A stretch of 64,000 nt of DNA, taken from positions 186,001-250,000 of the forward strand of contig CANNDC010000005.1 in the NCBI GenBank assembly GCA_947503265.1, read 5' to 3'. The stretch comes from an uncultured Alteromonadaceae bacterium. GTDB taxonomy: Bacteria > Pseudomonadota > Gammaproteobacteria > Enterobacterales > Alteromonadaceae. The position numbers were made by a program, and so were the translations under genes. Shown here piece by piece: positions 26,701 to 35,297 of this stretch. The notes beneath the pieces are model-generated. The model searched no databases. It saw nothing but the letters and a program-made list of their open reading frames with translations, and was not told where the DNA came from. Within the stretch, counting starts at the first letter, position 1, and each line of letters begins with the position of its first letter.

Positions 26701-27320
26701 GCACTGTGTATTTGAAAGGCAATAAACCCTTTAGGGCTAAGTTCATCGACTAAATTGCTGCAAGGAACATTGTTGATGTAAGTACGAATTTCATTGCCCA
26801 AAGCTTCGATTCGATACCTGTTCCATTGCTCAACTTTAAATTCTTTTTGACAGGCTGGATTGCGACTAAGATTGTAAAGCCAACCTCGACGCCCTTGATC
26901 GTATATGCCACCGCTCCACGCGCGTTGTTCCGTGTCAATTTCCATTTGATAACCCATGACAGTGGTGCCAGAGTCATACTCAACTGATTGACTACGAAAT
27001 TGAATACCTGAGTTCAGCGGGGCTTCAGCAAAAACATCGACTTCAAGAATAAAGTCGGAATAGATTTCGCCAGTAGTAAAATAGGTGGAATGCTTACTGT
27101 TGATACTCGTCCCTACGATGGTGTCATTCTCTAATCGGTAATTTGCATCTCCACCTATCTTCTTCCAGTTTTCTAACGAGTCATTTGTGATCAATGATGT
27201 CCATTTCGCCTCACTGACTTGTGCGTTTTCCTCTACGCCATCCGATAAACTGCAAGATTGGAGAAAAACAAGAAATAATACGAAAAGTAGCGATGCCGTG
27301 AGCGTGGGTTTTATATTCAT
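23748..27320 (-). CDS. Large lipoprotein: two DUF1080 domains, PVC-type heme-binding domain, HEAT-like region and c-type cytochrome
   Basis: This 1190-residue protein has a lipoprotein signal (LFLVFLQSC; lipidated Cys23). Residues about 40-220 and 255-430 are two DUF1080 (3-keto-disaccharide hydrolase, jelly-roll) domains, each beginning W..L...(S)L..W or a near variant. Residues about 470-830 resemble the membrane-bound dehydrogenase/heme-binding domain common in Planctomycetes-Verrucomicrobia (DPAGRIWVLEMTTYMLDE). Residues 860-1050 look like helical HEAT-type repeats. CFGCH at 1073-1077 binds heme c, with Met near 1128 a likely axial ligand. A role in extracytoplasmic sugar oxidation is probable. 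The gene stands alone. Confidence 0.85.
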   Translation of the reverse strand: MNIKPTLTASLLFVLFLVFLQSCSLSDGVEENAQVSEAKWTSLITNDSLENWKKIGGDANYRLENDTIVGTSINSKHSTYFTTGEIYSDFILEVDVFAEAPLNSGIQFRSQSVEYDSGTTVMGYQMEIDTEQRAWSGGIYDQGRRGWLYNLSRNPACQKEFKVEQWNRYRIEALGNEIRTYINNVPCSNLVDELSPKGFIAFQIHSAGSKKADKIVKWREPKIITENVKAHLLANQSQLQLNYLDNRLTDYQKSQGWELLWKGKSLSTLNTQGKWQVKDGILQASSDGNLKNTIDFSAVKAPFEFELAVKSSQQADNGIHYLLGEEEQGYKFQLSGETQFDQINNNKTAMGAIWGKVSAQNLSEPKGSKNMRINRDWNHIRLVVKDNRIEHWINNIKVVDYSTEISVANQSFPLKIENASGDLHIKSLKLRHMPPKKKNPGDREGHVMKEVVPKELIPEAPILPLNEALNAFEVHPDFAIETIANSPLVYDPVFAIYDPAGRIWVLEMTTYMLDELATGEMQHESQIVVLTDTNNDGQMDDRQVVLEKLLLPRSLAFVEKGILWADHTSLYFTELDEKNGKFTATKTDLIDPKYAAGGNIEHKPNGMLYSLDNWYYNAKSDNRYRPYPLSTELPAGSKEIYRNEYWKMAISKTEFRGQWGISQDDFGRHYFLHNSTPLQTTSFLPNVATRNPKLEFPAELLLQNVGNNDVYPIRMTPGINRGYIEGMLREDTYTLKANTSAGGPVVYRGNQYPEKYQNISLVTESAANLVRANKILEKDGIVSGENLFEQQEILASTDERFRPVHTNNTPDGTIMIVDFYHGIIQHRTFMTSYLHDQILSRDLQRSKHIGRLYRLKHKNSAMPEVTFLDGLNATQLLPFLGHENGWHRDMAQQLLVMKQDMSVVDELKNMTHSHPNRLARIKALWVLEGLANNDFSTLKAAAKNGDEKVKRSVYRLLELLPANSDTASWLIAQSETANEESAAALVLAAGSHKAWQATANVIKKFGVSPFVLASLSNNEGAFLELYGKTLPEESVVEITKLHDTILPTNKAITGKLAKSFTAGKSLYNGKLGCFGCHGADGKGSQLIPPLDNSEWVTGNQRQLVALLLHGYSGPIEVDGKTYDNGMVMPGLKLTPGVSDKDIADIATYIRNEWSNSASAVQERLVESVRKKTESQNSPYTAESIKSLSTP

Positions 27321-27452
27321 ATGAAGGTGCTCTTATCTTGTTTACACACAAGAAAAATATTAGAAAATTAGCGATAACATAATAGAGTAACAGACATTAT
27401 ATTAGATGAGTTTGATGATAATAATTAACAAAATTATTAAAACTGTTTTTAA

Positions 27453-27872
27453 TTATTTCTTTCGCATGGAGAATAGAAGTTCAGCTTCAGCTCTGGGCAA
27501 TGAGCATTCGTCCATGAGTTCTTCGACAGTGGCGCCAGAGGCCACCATTTTGTTGGCTTTCGAATACATCCGAGACTCGGGATCAAGAAGTTGTAATTCT
27601 TCTATCTTATCTTTGAGCTGAGACACCTGCATTGTGAGTTCTTTTACACGATTTCCTACACCAAGTGCACCAGAGCGGATCTCGTGTAATTCTTCAGTTG
27701 AAACATCTCGTTGATATTCCAAATTTTTAACCTGTTTATTGAGTTGCTCCATATCAGACTCAAGCATGCGCATATGCGTGCTAGTTTTAAATGCTAAAAA
27801 CAAGCTCACAAAAGCGATTACAGCTAGAACAATAATCAAACTAATTACATAAAACTCTGACATTTTTATCAA
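27453..27872 (-). CDS. DUF2802 membrane-anchored coiled-coil protein of the chemotaxis cluster
   Basis: This 139-residue protein has one N-terminal membrane segment (residues 7-27), a coiled coil (about 33-95) and a conserved C-terminus (ASGATVEELMDECSLPRAEA) typical of DUF2802. It is regularly the last gene after cheW in polar-flagellum clusters of Vibrio, Shewanella and Pseudomonas. Function unknown; membrane anchor plus coiled coil suggests an accessory role at the pole. Confidence 0.85.
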   Translation of the reverse strand: MIKMSEFYVISLIIVLAVIAFVSLFLAFKTSTHMRMLESDMEQLNKQVKNLEYQRDVSTEELHEIRSGALGVGNRVKELTMQVSQLKDKIEELQLLDPESRMYSKANKMVASGATVEELMDECSLPRAEAELLFSMRKK

Positions 27873-27899
27873 TCCCTTAGGGGGTCAAAGTGCAGCAAA

Positions 27900-28394
27900 T
27901 CACAACCCGCTAATTTCTTCCCACTCTTCATCACTTAAGAGCTTATTTAAATCAACTAAAATGAGTAGCTCGCCATCTCGATTGCTTACGCCTTGTATAA
28001 ACCTAGCGCTTTCTTCAGTACCGACATTTGGTGCACTATCAATCTCGGAGGATTTCAAGTAAACCACTTCTGCAACACTGTCCACCAGTATACCGACGAC
28101 TTGTTCATCTGATTCGATAATAACTATTCGAGTATTATCTGTAGTTTCAGTACTGGGCAGTCCAAAACGAGTTCGTGTATCAATAACGGTTACTACATTA
28201 CCGCGCAAATTGATAATACCCAGTACATACTCTGGTGAGCCTGGAACCGGAGCAATCTCAGAATGTCTCAAGACTTCCTGAACTTGCATCACATTGATTC
28301 CATATGTCTCTTCGCCAAGACGATAAGTTACCCATTGAAGCACTTCATCACTTAGATCAACTGCGGTATTTTTTGCACTTCGCTTTTCAGTCAT
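27900..28394 (-). CDS. cheW: Chemotaxis coupling protein CheW
   Basis: This 164-residue, single CheW domain protein links chemoreceptors to the kinase CheA. Typical stretches are QWVTYRLGEETYGINVMQVQEVL and GIINLRGNVVTVIDTR. It has a soluble N-terminal extension of about 18 residues. It lies 24 bases after parP in the leftward cluster. Confidence 0.95.
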   Translation of the reverse strand: MTEKRSAKNTAVDLSDEVLQWVTYRLGEETYGINVMQVQEVLRHSEIAPVPGSPEYVLGIINLRGNVVTVIDTRTRFGLPSTETTDNTRIVIIESDEQVVGILVDSVAEVVYLKSSEIDSAPNVGTEESARFIQGVSNRDGELLILVDLNKLLSDEEWEEISGL

Positions 28395-28418
28395 GTGACT
28401 CGCTCCTTAAAAGCCGTC

Positions 28419-29144
28419 TTAATGTTCGTTACTTCCCTGCCCTTTATCGAGCAGATTAATTAATTGGTTTACATTTAATAGAGCACACATTTTTTCTTTC
28501 ACTGTGCCCGCTAACCAGGGTCGTTTGCCAACCGAAGTTCGCCATTTAACATCATCAGTTTTTAGAGTGCTGGTAGAAACAAGCTCTTCGCAGGCTAGAC
28601 CCCAACTACTTTCTTTAAGCATAACCAAATATTTGTATTTTAATGAATCAGACAATTTTTCATTGATATTGTTGGGCATTACCCATTCAGCTGTATCTAC
28701 TACATTTAACTTCCTTTCCTTATGAAGCATAACACCTTTAAACCAAGTGGGTTTTCCAAATAGTGGACCAATTTTATCAATTTTGTGAATCCCGCCTAAT
28801 TCTGTCAGAGGCACAGCTAAAGTGAGCCCGGCAACATCAAAGAACAAGGCCTGAAAGTCAGTAAGAATAATATGCGATTCAGGGGCTTCCTCAACATCAT
28901 TTTGACTAACTTTGCTATCAACATTTACACTGTCTTGTGTTGATTCTAGATTCCCTGAATCAGTTTGCAAACTTCCCCGACTTTTTGCTGTCGTTAACTC
29001 CTGAATTTCATCTGAGTTTAATAATCTGTTGAGTGTTTTGTTGTCTGTATTTAATTCGACTTCAGGTTCCGAAGATACCTCTGTTAACAATGAAGACAGA
29101 TAGTCTTCCATAATTTTATCTTTAGATTGTATGTACTCAGGCAT
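28419..29144 (-). CDS. parP: ParP-like CheW-domain protein (polar array localisation)
   Basis: This 241-residue protein has a low-complexity N-terminal half (residues 1-95, acidic, Ser/Asn-rich) and a divergent CheW-like domain (about 97-235). In Vibrio, ParP uses this domain to bind CheA and receptors and its N-terminus to bind ParC, keeping chemotaxis arrays at the flagellated pole. The start overlaps the parC stop by 8 bases. The name rests on the ParC neighbour and domain layout. Confidence 0.85.
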   Translation of the reverse strand: MPEYIQSKDKIMEDYLSSLLTEVSSEPEVELNTDNKTLNRLLNSDEIQELTTAKSRGSLQTDSGNLESTQDSVNVDSKVSQNDVEEAPESHIILTDFQALFFDVAGLTLAVPLTELGGIHKIDKIGPLFGKPTWFKGVMLHKERKLNVVDTAEWVMPNNINEKLSDSLKYKYLVMLKESSWGLACEELVSTSTLKTDDVKWRTSVGKRPWLAGTVKEKMCALLNVNQLINLLDKGQGSNEH

Positions 29145-29922
29145 GGAATTTCACCTCATTGGCCTGCATCTGAAGCAAAAAATTATGATATGCGAAAACT
29201 CCCCTTGCCCGTCGATTAAATACGGATGGAGGAAGTTGCACCTGACTGGCATCTCTAAATCGGGTATCAACTGGAATCACACTTTCCCAAACTTGGCCTG
29301 GGTAGTCTCTGCACAGGGTTCGGTAGGCTTGGGTGCCAGCTTTGAAGCGCTTGTCAAACATAGTAGGCAAAATTACATGTTCAAACTCACGCTTTTGCGA
29401 TGTCGCCATAATATCTAGGGTGCGGATCATTCTTTGCAACCCTTTTAGCGCCAAAAACTCTGTCTGAGTTGGAATAATAATTTTGTCGCTAGCGGCGACA
29501 GCATTGACCATCAATACGCCTAATACAGGCGGACAATCAATTAGAATATAATCAAAATCATCTTTAATTAGCGCAAGTGCTTTTTTCAGAATTAGTCCCA
29601 TTCCACCTTGCGTGCCCATGCTTCTATCCAAAGTAGCAAGAGACATACTGGCCGGTAATACGAAAAGAGACTCTAGTTTTGTAGTGCACAAACAGCCAAG
29701 AATCGTATCTTTAGTGATATCTGAACCGGCTGAAAAAATGTCGTATACACTGAAACTCAGCGCTTCTGAATCAATTCCAAAATAAAAACTCATTGAAGCT
29801 TGCGGATCCATGTCAATCAATACAACACGTTTCCCTTGCTGAGCTAACAACCCGCCGAGAGTCACTGTTGTGGTGGTTTTACCGACTCCACCTTTTTGAT
29901 TTGTGATCGTCCAAACAATCAA
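29137..29922 (-). CDS. parC: ParA-family ATPase ParC (polar chemotaxis localisation)
   Basis: This 261-residue, MinD/ParA-type ATPase has a deviant Walker A KGGVGKTTTT near residues 10-19 and DMDPQASMSFYFG after it. In Vibrio the homologue forms a polar gradient and recruits ParP and CheA. Not to be confused with topoisomerase IV parC. It lies between cheB and parP, the usual position. A chromosome partition role is unlikely because parB is absent. Confidence 0.9.
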   Translation of the reverse strand: MIVWTITNQKGGVGKTTTTVTLGGLLAQQGKRVVLIDMDPQASMSFYFGIDSEALSFSVYDIFSAGSDITKDTILGCLCTTKLESLFVLPASMSLATLDRSMGTQGGMGLILKKALALIKDDFDYILIDCPPVLGVLMVNAVAASDKIIIPTQTEFLALKGLQRMIRTLDIMATSQKREFEHVILPTMFDKRFKAGTQAYRTLCRDYPGQVWESVIPVDTRFRDASQVQLPPSVFNRRARGVFAYHNFLLQMQANEVKFHA

Positions 29923-29953
29923 TGTGTCACCAATGAATAGTTCATGAAGAGCG

Positions 29954-31108
29954 CTACTTAACCTGCATTTCAGTTAATATACTTTTTGCTACATCGTTTA
30001 TGGAGAGACTTCGTTCAGCTATTTTAGCCGCAGTCACTGCTTGCGGCATGCCGTACACAACACTACTATCTTCGTCTTGGGCCCATATTTTTGCGCCGTG
30101 TTTAAGTAATTTTTGACATCCTATTTTACCGTCCGCTCCCATGCCAGTCAGAATAATAGCCAAAACATCGCCAGAAAAAACATTGCAGACTGAGTCAAAC
30201 GTTATGTCGACACTGGGAGTATAAGTGAAAGATTGCGTTTTCTCGGAAGCGGAAATATTGATATTGGCACTCTGAACTCGCCCAGAAAGTGTCATCTGTT
30301 TGCCCCCTGGTGCGAGATACGCACAACCAGGTATCATTCGCTCGCCATTTTCTGCTTCTTTCACTTTTATTTTGCACAAATCATTTAATCGTTGAGCAAA
30401 TGCTTTCGTAAAAGTACCTGGCATGTGTTGAACAATCACAATTGGATAAGGAAAGTTAGCAGGTAAAGCAGTCAAAACTTTCTGAAGAGCTACAGGCCCT
30501 CCAGTAGAGGTGCCAATTGCTAACAAGCTGTATTTTTTACCCGAGGTTTTTCTGCACTCTCCTACTTGTTGACTAAAACCTGTGCTTGCATTGGGTTCAT
30601 TTAACAAACTTGTTGAGCGCATAAAAAGGCCCGCGCTGGGGATTTTTTTGCCGCTAGCCGCAGAGCCGGTTAATCTTTTAGATTCGGCTGCTGCGCGTCT
30701 CACATAGGTACGCTTTCTTGCCAAAGCGGCAACACGTTCTCTGAGAGCTAAATTCATTTCTTGCTTGTTAAGTGCAATGTCTTCAAAACGTTTAGATAAA
30801 AAATCCAATGCGCCAGAATCAAGTGCATCTAGGGTGGCTTGAGCTCCATCATGTGTCAGTGAAGAAAACATTAAGATAGGGACCGGAGTGGATTGCATTA
30901 TTTTTTTAACTGCGGTTATACCATCCATCAATGGCATTTCTACATCCATAGTAACGACATCTGGTTTAAGTGATTTAACTTGTTCTACGGCTTCTAGACC
31001 ATTTCGAGCTTCACCAATGACATTAAGCTTGGGGTCCTGATTAAGAATCTCTTTTAATCTACGGCGAAAAAAGCTCGAATCGTCAACCACCAATACGTTA
31101 TATGCCAT
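29954..31108 (-). CDS. cheB: Protein-glutamate methylesterase/deamidase CheB
   Basis: This 384-residue protein has an N-terminal receiver domain (VDDSSFFRR; phospho-Asp in TMDVEMPLMDG), a linker of about 60 residues and a C-terminal methylesterase with the catalytic Ser in GTSTGGPVAL, His in QHMPGTFTKAFA and Asp in LTGMGADGKIG. It removes methyl groups from chemoreceptors when phosphorylated by CheA. It follows cheA by 9 bases. Confidence 0.96.
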   Translation of the reverse strand: MAYNVLVVDDSSFFRRRLKEILNQDPKLNVIGEARNGLEAVEQVKSLKPDVVTMDVEMPLMDGITAVKKIMQSTPVPILMFSSLTHDGAQATLDALDSGALDFLSKRFEDIALNKQEMNLALRERVAALARKRTYVRRAAAESKRLTGSAASGKKIPSAGLFMRSTSLLNEPNASTGFSQQVGECRKTSGKKYSLLAIGTSTGGPVALQKVLTALPANFPYPIVIVQHMPGTFTKAFAQRLNDLCKIKVKEAENGERMIPGCAYLAPGGKQMTLSGRVQSANINISASEKTQSFTYTPSVDITFDSVCNVFSGDVLAIILTGMGADGKIGCQKLLKHGAKIWAQDEDSSVVYGMPQAVTAAKIAERSLSINDVAKSILTEMQVK

Positions 31109-31117
31109 TAAGTAGGG

Positions 31118-33313
31118 TTATCCTCGTCTCTTTGATGTGGGGGATTTCTTAGCATAACGTTTGAGCATACTTGGAATATCCAGTATCAACGCAATTCCGC
31201 CATCACTGGTAATCGTTGCTCCAGCCATACCTGGCGTACCCTGTAACAATGCATCGAGTGGTTTTATCACCACTTCTTCTTGTCCAATCAAACCATCAAC
31301 AACAAAACCGACTTGTTGTGTACCAATTTGCGCTACCACTACGTGACCAGAATTTTTATCAAGGTCACCCTCGCCGTTTTTCAACCAATCTCTTAGGTAG
31401 AATAACGGGATAGCTTTAGAACGAACAATCATGGTTAATTGTCCATCTACGGTATTGGTTTTACTTAAATCCATATTGATAATTTCATTGACGGCACCCA
31501 AAGGCAGTGCAAACGTCTGATTTGCCACAATAATCATCAAGGTAGGTAATATTGCGAGCGTTAACGGTACTTTGATTTCAAGTCGAGTACCTTTACCCAG
31601 CTCTGAATCTATATTGACTGTTCCGTTCAATTGATTGATCTTGGTTTTCACCACGTCCATGCCAACACCACGGCCAGAAATATCCGATATTTCAGTTTTG
31701 GTAGAAAATCCAGGAGCAAAAATTAAATTAAAGGCCTCGACGTCTGTCATACGGGCGGCTGCATCGGCATCGAGCACGCCTCTTTCAATTGCAATGCCTT
31801 TTAATTTTTCTGCGTCCATTCCTTTACCATCATCCTCGATAGTCAATAGAATATGATCGCCTTCTTGAGACGCAGCTAACTTCACCGTTCCCATTGAAGG
31901 TTTACCCGCGGCTTCCCTGTCAGCCGGCATTTCAATTCCATGATCCACAGAATTCCTGACCAAATGCACCAAGGGATCAGCAAGGGCCTCAACCAGATTT
32001 TTATCTAAATCGGTTTCTTCACCTTCCAATTCTAAGGTAATTTCTTTTTTCAAGGTTCTTGCAAGATCACGCACGACGCGAGGAAAGCGACCGAATACCT
32101 TTTTGATGGGCTGCATTCGGGTTTTCATCACAGCACCTTGCAAATCACCTGTTACCACGTCTAAATTGGCGATCGCTTTGCCCATACTTTCATCTTCGCA
32201 ATTCACGCTAAGGCTCAGTAATCGATTTCGAACCAAAACCAACTCACCGACCATGTTCATGATTTGATCTAACCGTTTGGTATCTACTCTAACGGTAGTT
32301 TCCGCTTGAGCGGGAGGAGAAGATGGTTTTTTGTCCGCTTTTTTAGGTGCCTCAGTAGGCTTAGCGATTGGCGCTGCAGGTTTCTTGCCGCTTGACTGAT
32401 TTTTAGCTGAATCCGGTTTTTGCTGCTTATCTGTTTCGGGTTCAATTGTAGGTTGAGGTTTTGCGGGTGATGACGAAGTCGATTGTTCAGACTTAGCTGC
32501 CTTTTCAGCTGGGCCTTTGCCTGCACCATGCAACTCGTCTAATAGTGCTTCGAATTCATCATCAGAAATTTCATCACTGTCACTGCTAGAGCCAGTTGAC
32601 TCGGCACTTTTCGATTTTTCCGCAGCTCCAGCTGATTTGTCAGCGACGAACTTGCCTTCGCCATGCAACTGATCAAGAAGCGCTTCAAATTCGTCATCAG
32701 TAATATCTTCTTCAGAATCTGCGGTCGCATTACTTGGGGCCGACACAGGCTTGGGTTCTTCCACTTTAGATTGGCTGCCGGCTCCGGGTGCACTATCACC
32801 ATGTAGTTGATCCAGTAGTGCCTCAAACTCTTCATCAGAGATGTCTTCGCCACTCGACGCATCTTCAGTTTGTAGCTCAACAGGTTCTGGTTCTGCTTCA
32901 ACCAAAGGTTCTTCATCTTCTGATTCAGGTTTACTTAAGCGATGCAGGGTATCAAGTAGTGATTGGTCTGCTGCAACTAAAGGCTCACGAGCTTTGACTT
33001 TTTCAAACATTTCAACAACTAAATCAGTTGCTTGCAGTATGACATCCATCAATTCAGGTGTAAGTGTACGCTGTTGATTTCGCATTGTGTCAAAGACGTT
33101 TTCCGCGCCATGACAAATATCGACTAACTCAGTAAGAGAGAGGAATCCAGCTCCACCTTTGACAGTATGATAGCCACGGAATATTGCATTCAACAAATCT
33201 GCGTCTTCAGGATTGTTTTCTAAGTCGACAAGCTGCTCTTGCAACTGAACGAGAATTTCGTCCGCTTCAATCAAAAAATCTTGAAGAATTTCCTCATCAA
33301 CTTCAAAAGACAT
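31118..33313 (-). CDS. cheA: Chemotaxis histidine kinase CheA
   Basis: This 731-residue kinase has a Hpt domain at 1-105 with phospho-His49 in FRGYHTVKGGAGF, and a long acidic/Ala-Pro-Lys-rich linker at 130-345. The dimerisation helices, ATPase domain (NSVDHGIE, DDGKGMD, GRGVGMDV) and C-terminal CheW-like domain follow. There is no ordinary P2 domain. Instead the linker has three copies of a peptide near DISDEEFEALLDQLHG at about 156-172, 201-218 and 247-263. In Vibrio this region of CheA binds ParP. The kinase phosphorylates CheY and CheB. Confidence 0.96.
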   Translation of the reverse strand: MSFEVDEEILQDFLIEADEILVQLQEQLVDLENNPEDADLLNAIFRGYHTVKGGAGFLSLTELVDICHGAENVFDTMRNQQRTLTPELMDVILQATDLVVEMFEKVKAREPLVAADQSLLDTLHRLSKPESEDEEPLVEAEPEPVELQTEDASSGEDISDEEFEALLDQLHGDSAPGAGSQSKVEEPKPVSAPSNATADSEEDITDDEFEALLDQLHGEGKFVADKSAGAAEKSKSAESTGSSSDSDEISDDEFEALLDELHGAGKGPAEKAAKSEQSTSSSPAKPQPTIEPETDKQQKPDSAKNQSSGKKPAAPIAKPTEAPKKADKKPSSPPAQAETTVRVDTKRLDQIMNMVGELVLVRNRLLSLSVNCEDESMGKAIANLDVVTGDLQGAVMKTRMQPIKKVFGRFPRVVRDLARTLKKEITLELEGEETDLDKNLVEALADPLVHLVRNSVDHGIEMPADREAAGKPSMGTVKLAASQEGDHILLTIEDDGKGMDAEKLKGIAIERGVLDADAAARMTDVEAFNLIFAPGFSTKTEISDISGRGVGMDVVKTKINQLNGTVNIDSELGKGTRLEIKVPLTLAILPTLMIIVANQTFALPLGAVNEIINMDLSKTNTVDGQLTMIVRSKAIPLFYLRDWLKNGEGDLDKNSGHVVVAQIGTQQVGFVVDGLIGQEEVVIKPLDALLQGTPGMAGATITSDGGIALILDIPSMLKRYAKKSPTSKRRG

Positions 33314-33324
33314 CCAAAATGCTC

Positions 33325-34089
33325 CTAAAAACCTAAACTCGAAAGTAAGTCGTCGACATCATCTTGTCCAGAAACAACATCATCTCGAGAAGCTGAATCA
33401 ATAATCGGCCCCTCCGCTTTCTGTTTATCGGTATTTTTTTCAGATTGCTTAGTATTTTCAGCACTTGCGATTTTATTATCGCCTTCATGTGCACCGAACA
33501 TAGTCAACACTTGAACAAGTCCACTTTCCACTTCTTTGACCAATTCAATGACGCGCCTAATGACTTGCCCGGTTATATCTTGAAAACCTTGTGCTACCAG
33601 TACTTCGGTCAACAATTCATTAACTTCTGCTGCAGCTTTAGGAGATTCGATTAAGAATGTGTTTAGTTTTGCGCACAAAGCATTAAATTCATCCCCCTGC
33701 ACCTGTTTTGGCATCAACTTTTGCCATTCGGGCACGACTTCTTGCATCTTAGTGCTTACTTTTTCATTAATACGCATGCACTTTTCTATCGCATCCATTG
33801 TCGTATTCGCTGCCGCTTCGGTGGTTTCTATCACATAAGTTAAACGAGATTGAGCATCCGGTATCTCTTCAGTTGCCAAATTGGAGATTCGAGGATCGAG
33901 TTGAAAACTATTCAATGAATCATGTAATTGGCGAGTCAATTTACCCACTTCGGCAAACAGTTCGATGGAATTGCTAAGGGTTGTTTCTTCAAGTAAATCT
34001 TTGGCAGCTTGGTTTTCACCTGCTTCCAACAACGAAACAAGTTCTTTGGCCTTGTCTAAAGACATTGGCGCTCGAGTTAGACTGGTCAT
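33325..34089 (-). CDS. cheZ: CheY phosphatase CheZ
   Basis: This 254-residue protein dephosphorylates CheY-P. It is a long helical protein with the catalytic Gln in VAQGFQDITGQVIRRV and the CheY-binding C-terminal peptide DDVDDLLSSLGF. The linker before that peptide is charged and disordered. It lies between cheY and cheA as is usual. Confidence 0.95.
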   Translation of the reverse strand: MTSLTRAPMSLDKAKELVSLLEAGENQAAKDLLEETTLSNSIELFAEVGKLTRQLHDSLNSFQLDPRISNLATEEIPDAQSRLTYVIETTEAAANTTMDAIEKCMRINEKVSTKMQEVVPEWQKLMPKQVQGDEFNALCAKLNTFLIESPKAAAEVNELLTEVLVAQGFQDITGQVIRRVIELVKEVESGLVQVLTMFGAHEGDNKIASAENTKQSEKNTDKQKAEGPIIDSASRDDVVSGQDDVDDLLSSLGF

Positions 34090-34121
34090 AAAGACGCTCC
34101 TGCTATGCGTTAAGTTGCGTT

Positions 34122-34505
34122 TTATGCTAGTCGCTCAAAGATTTTATCCAGTTTTTCCTTAAGAGTTGCGGCTGTAAAAGGCTTCACTACATAGCCATTA
34201 ACACCGGCTTGAGCTGCAGCTACGATTTGCTCCTTTTTCGCTTCAGCGGTCACCATTAGTACTGGCAAATGCTTTAAGCTATCGTCTGCACGAATCGCTC
34301 TTAACAAGTCGATCCCTTGCATTCCGGGCATGTTCCAATCGGTCACAACGAAATCGAATTCACTTTGCTGCAACATAGGCAAGGCGGTACTGCCATCATC
34401 CGCTTCCTGAATGTTTGTAAAACCAAGGTCTTTCAATAAATTCTTGATAATACGTCTCATCGTTGAAAAATCATCAACCACGAGAATTTTCATACTTTTA
34501 TCCAA
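34122..34505 (-). CDS. cheY: Chemotaxis response regulator CheY
   Basis: This 127-residue, single receiver domain protein has Asp11/12, phospho-acceptor Asp56 in VVTDWNMPG, Thr86 and Lys108 all in place. When phosphorylated it binds the flagellar switch. The frame extends to an ATG at 34523, but GGAGG lies six bases before a TTG at 34505, and the resulting start [18 protein letters not shown] matches Vibrio and Shewanella CheY, so a TTG start is chosen. Confidence 0.93.
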   Translation of the reverse strand: MDKSMKILVVDDFSTMRRIIKNLLKDLGFTNIQEADDGSTALPMLQQSEFDFVVTDWNMPGMQGIDLLRAIRADDSLKHLPVLMVTAEAKKEQIVAAAQAGVNGYVVKPFTAATLKEKLDKIFERLA

Positions 34506-34566
34506 AACTGCCTCCGCAGACATCTTTAATTATTATTACTATTGGTTATTGATTTATTTCTGCAAA

Positions 34567-35295
34567 CTAATCTTCTTGTCGCCAAGTTTGCATTCTACTT
34601 TTTAGTTTCAACATTGCCTGACTGTGAATCTGACTGACTCTTGATTCACTGACCTCAAGCACTTCGCCTATTTCTCTGAGGTTCAACTCTTCATCATAGT
34701 ACAGAGATAATACAATGGCCTCTCTTTCAGGTAATGTTGTGATCGCATGGGCCAACGCTTTTTGAAATGAACCTTGAACTAGGTCTTGGAATGGAGTGTC
34801 GGAACCTTTGGTTTTTTCGGTGGTAATCACATCTTCGGTAACGCCAAGATCTTCAATACCGATGATTTTGCCAGCATTAACTTCGTTGAGCATTTGATGA
34901 TAATCAGACAGACTGACTTGCATTTTTTCAGCAACGTCAACATCGCGCGCGTCTTTTCCCGTTTCACGTTCAACGAGGTTAATCGCTTCTGTTATTGCTC
35001 TGCCGTTTTTGTGCACAGAGCGAGGCGTCCAGTCACCTTTTCGAATTTCATCTAACATGGCGCCGCGAATACGGATACCTGCGAACGTTTCAAAACTTGC
35101 ACCTTTTGAACCATCGAAGTTTCTTGCGGCCTCTAGTAATCCAATCATTCCTGACTGAATCAGATCGTCTACCAAAACACTCGCAGGCAATCTAGCAAGC
35201 AGATGGTGCGCTATACGCTTTACAAGAGAAGCATGGCGTTCAACCAATTCAGCAGTGTCTAATTGCTGTTGATATACCGCCGCTTTTTTTATCAC
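34567..35295 (-). CDS. fliA: Flagellar sigma factor FliA (sigma-28)
   Basis: This 242-residue sigma factor drives transcription of late flagellar and chemotaxis genes. Region 2 contains DLIQSGMIGLLEAARNFD and GAMLDEIRKGDW; region 4 contains LNLREIGEVLEVSESRVSQI. It starts two bases after the flhG stop. The anti-sigma factor FlgM is not in the window. Confidence 0.96.
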   Translation of the reverse strand: MIKKAAVYQQQLDTAELVERHASLVKRIAHHLLARLPASVLVDDLIQSGMIGLLEAARNFDGSKGASFETFAGIRIRGAMLDEIRKGDWTPRSVHKNGRAITEAINLVERETGKDARDVDVAEKMQVSLSDYHQMLNEVNAGKIIGIEDLGVTEDVITTEKTKGSDTPFQDLVQGSFQKALAHAITTLPEREAIVLSLYYDEELNLREIGEVLEVSESRVSQIHSQAMLKLKSRMQTWRQED

Positions 35296-35297
35296 GC

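Noticed and set aside
29137..29922. Chromosome partition protein ParA or topoisomerase IV subunit ParC
   Set aside because: It sits between cheB and a CheW-like gene with no parB; the context is that of the chemotaxis localisation ATPase that shares the name.
32284..32916. Lys/Leu-rich ORFs in another frame of the cheA linker
   Set aside because: They are by-products of the repetitive, low-complexity linker of CheA, whose own frame is certain.
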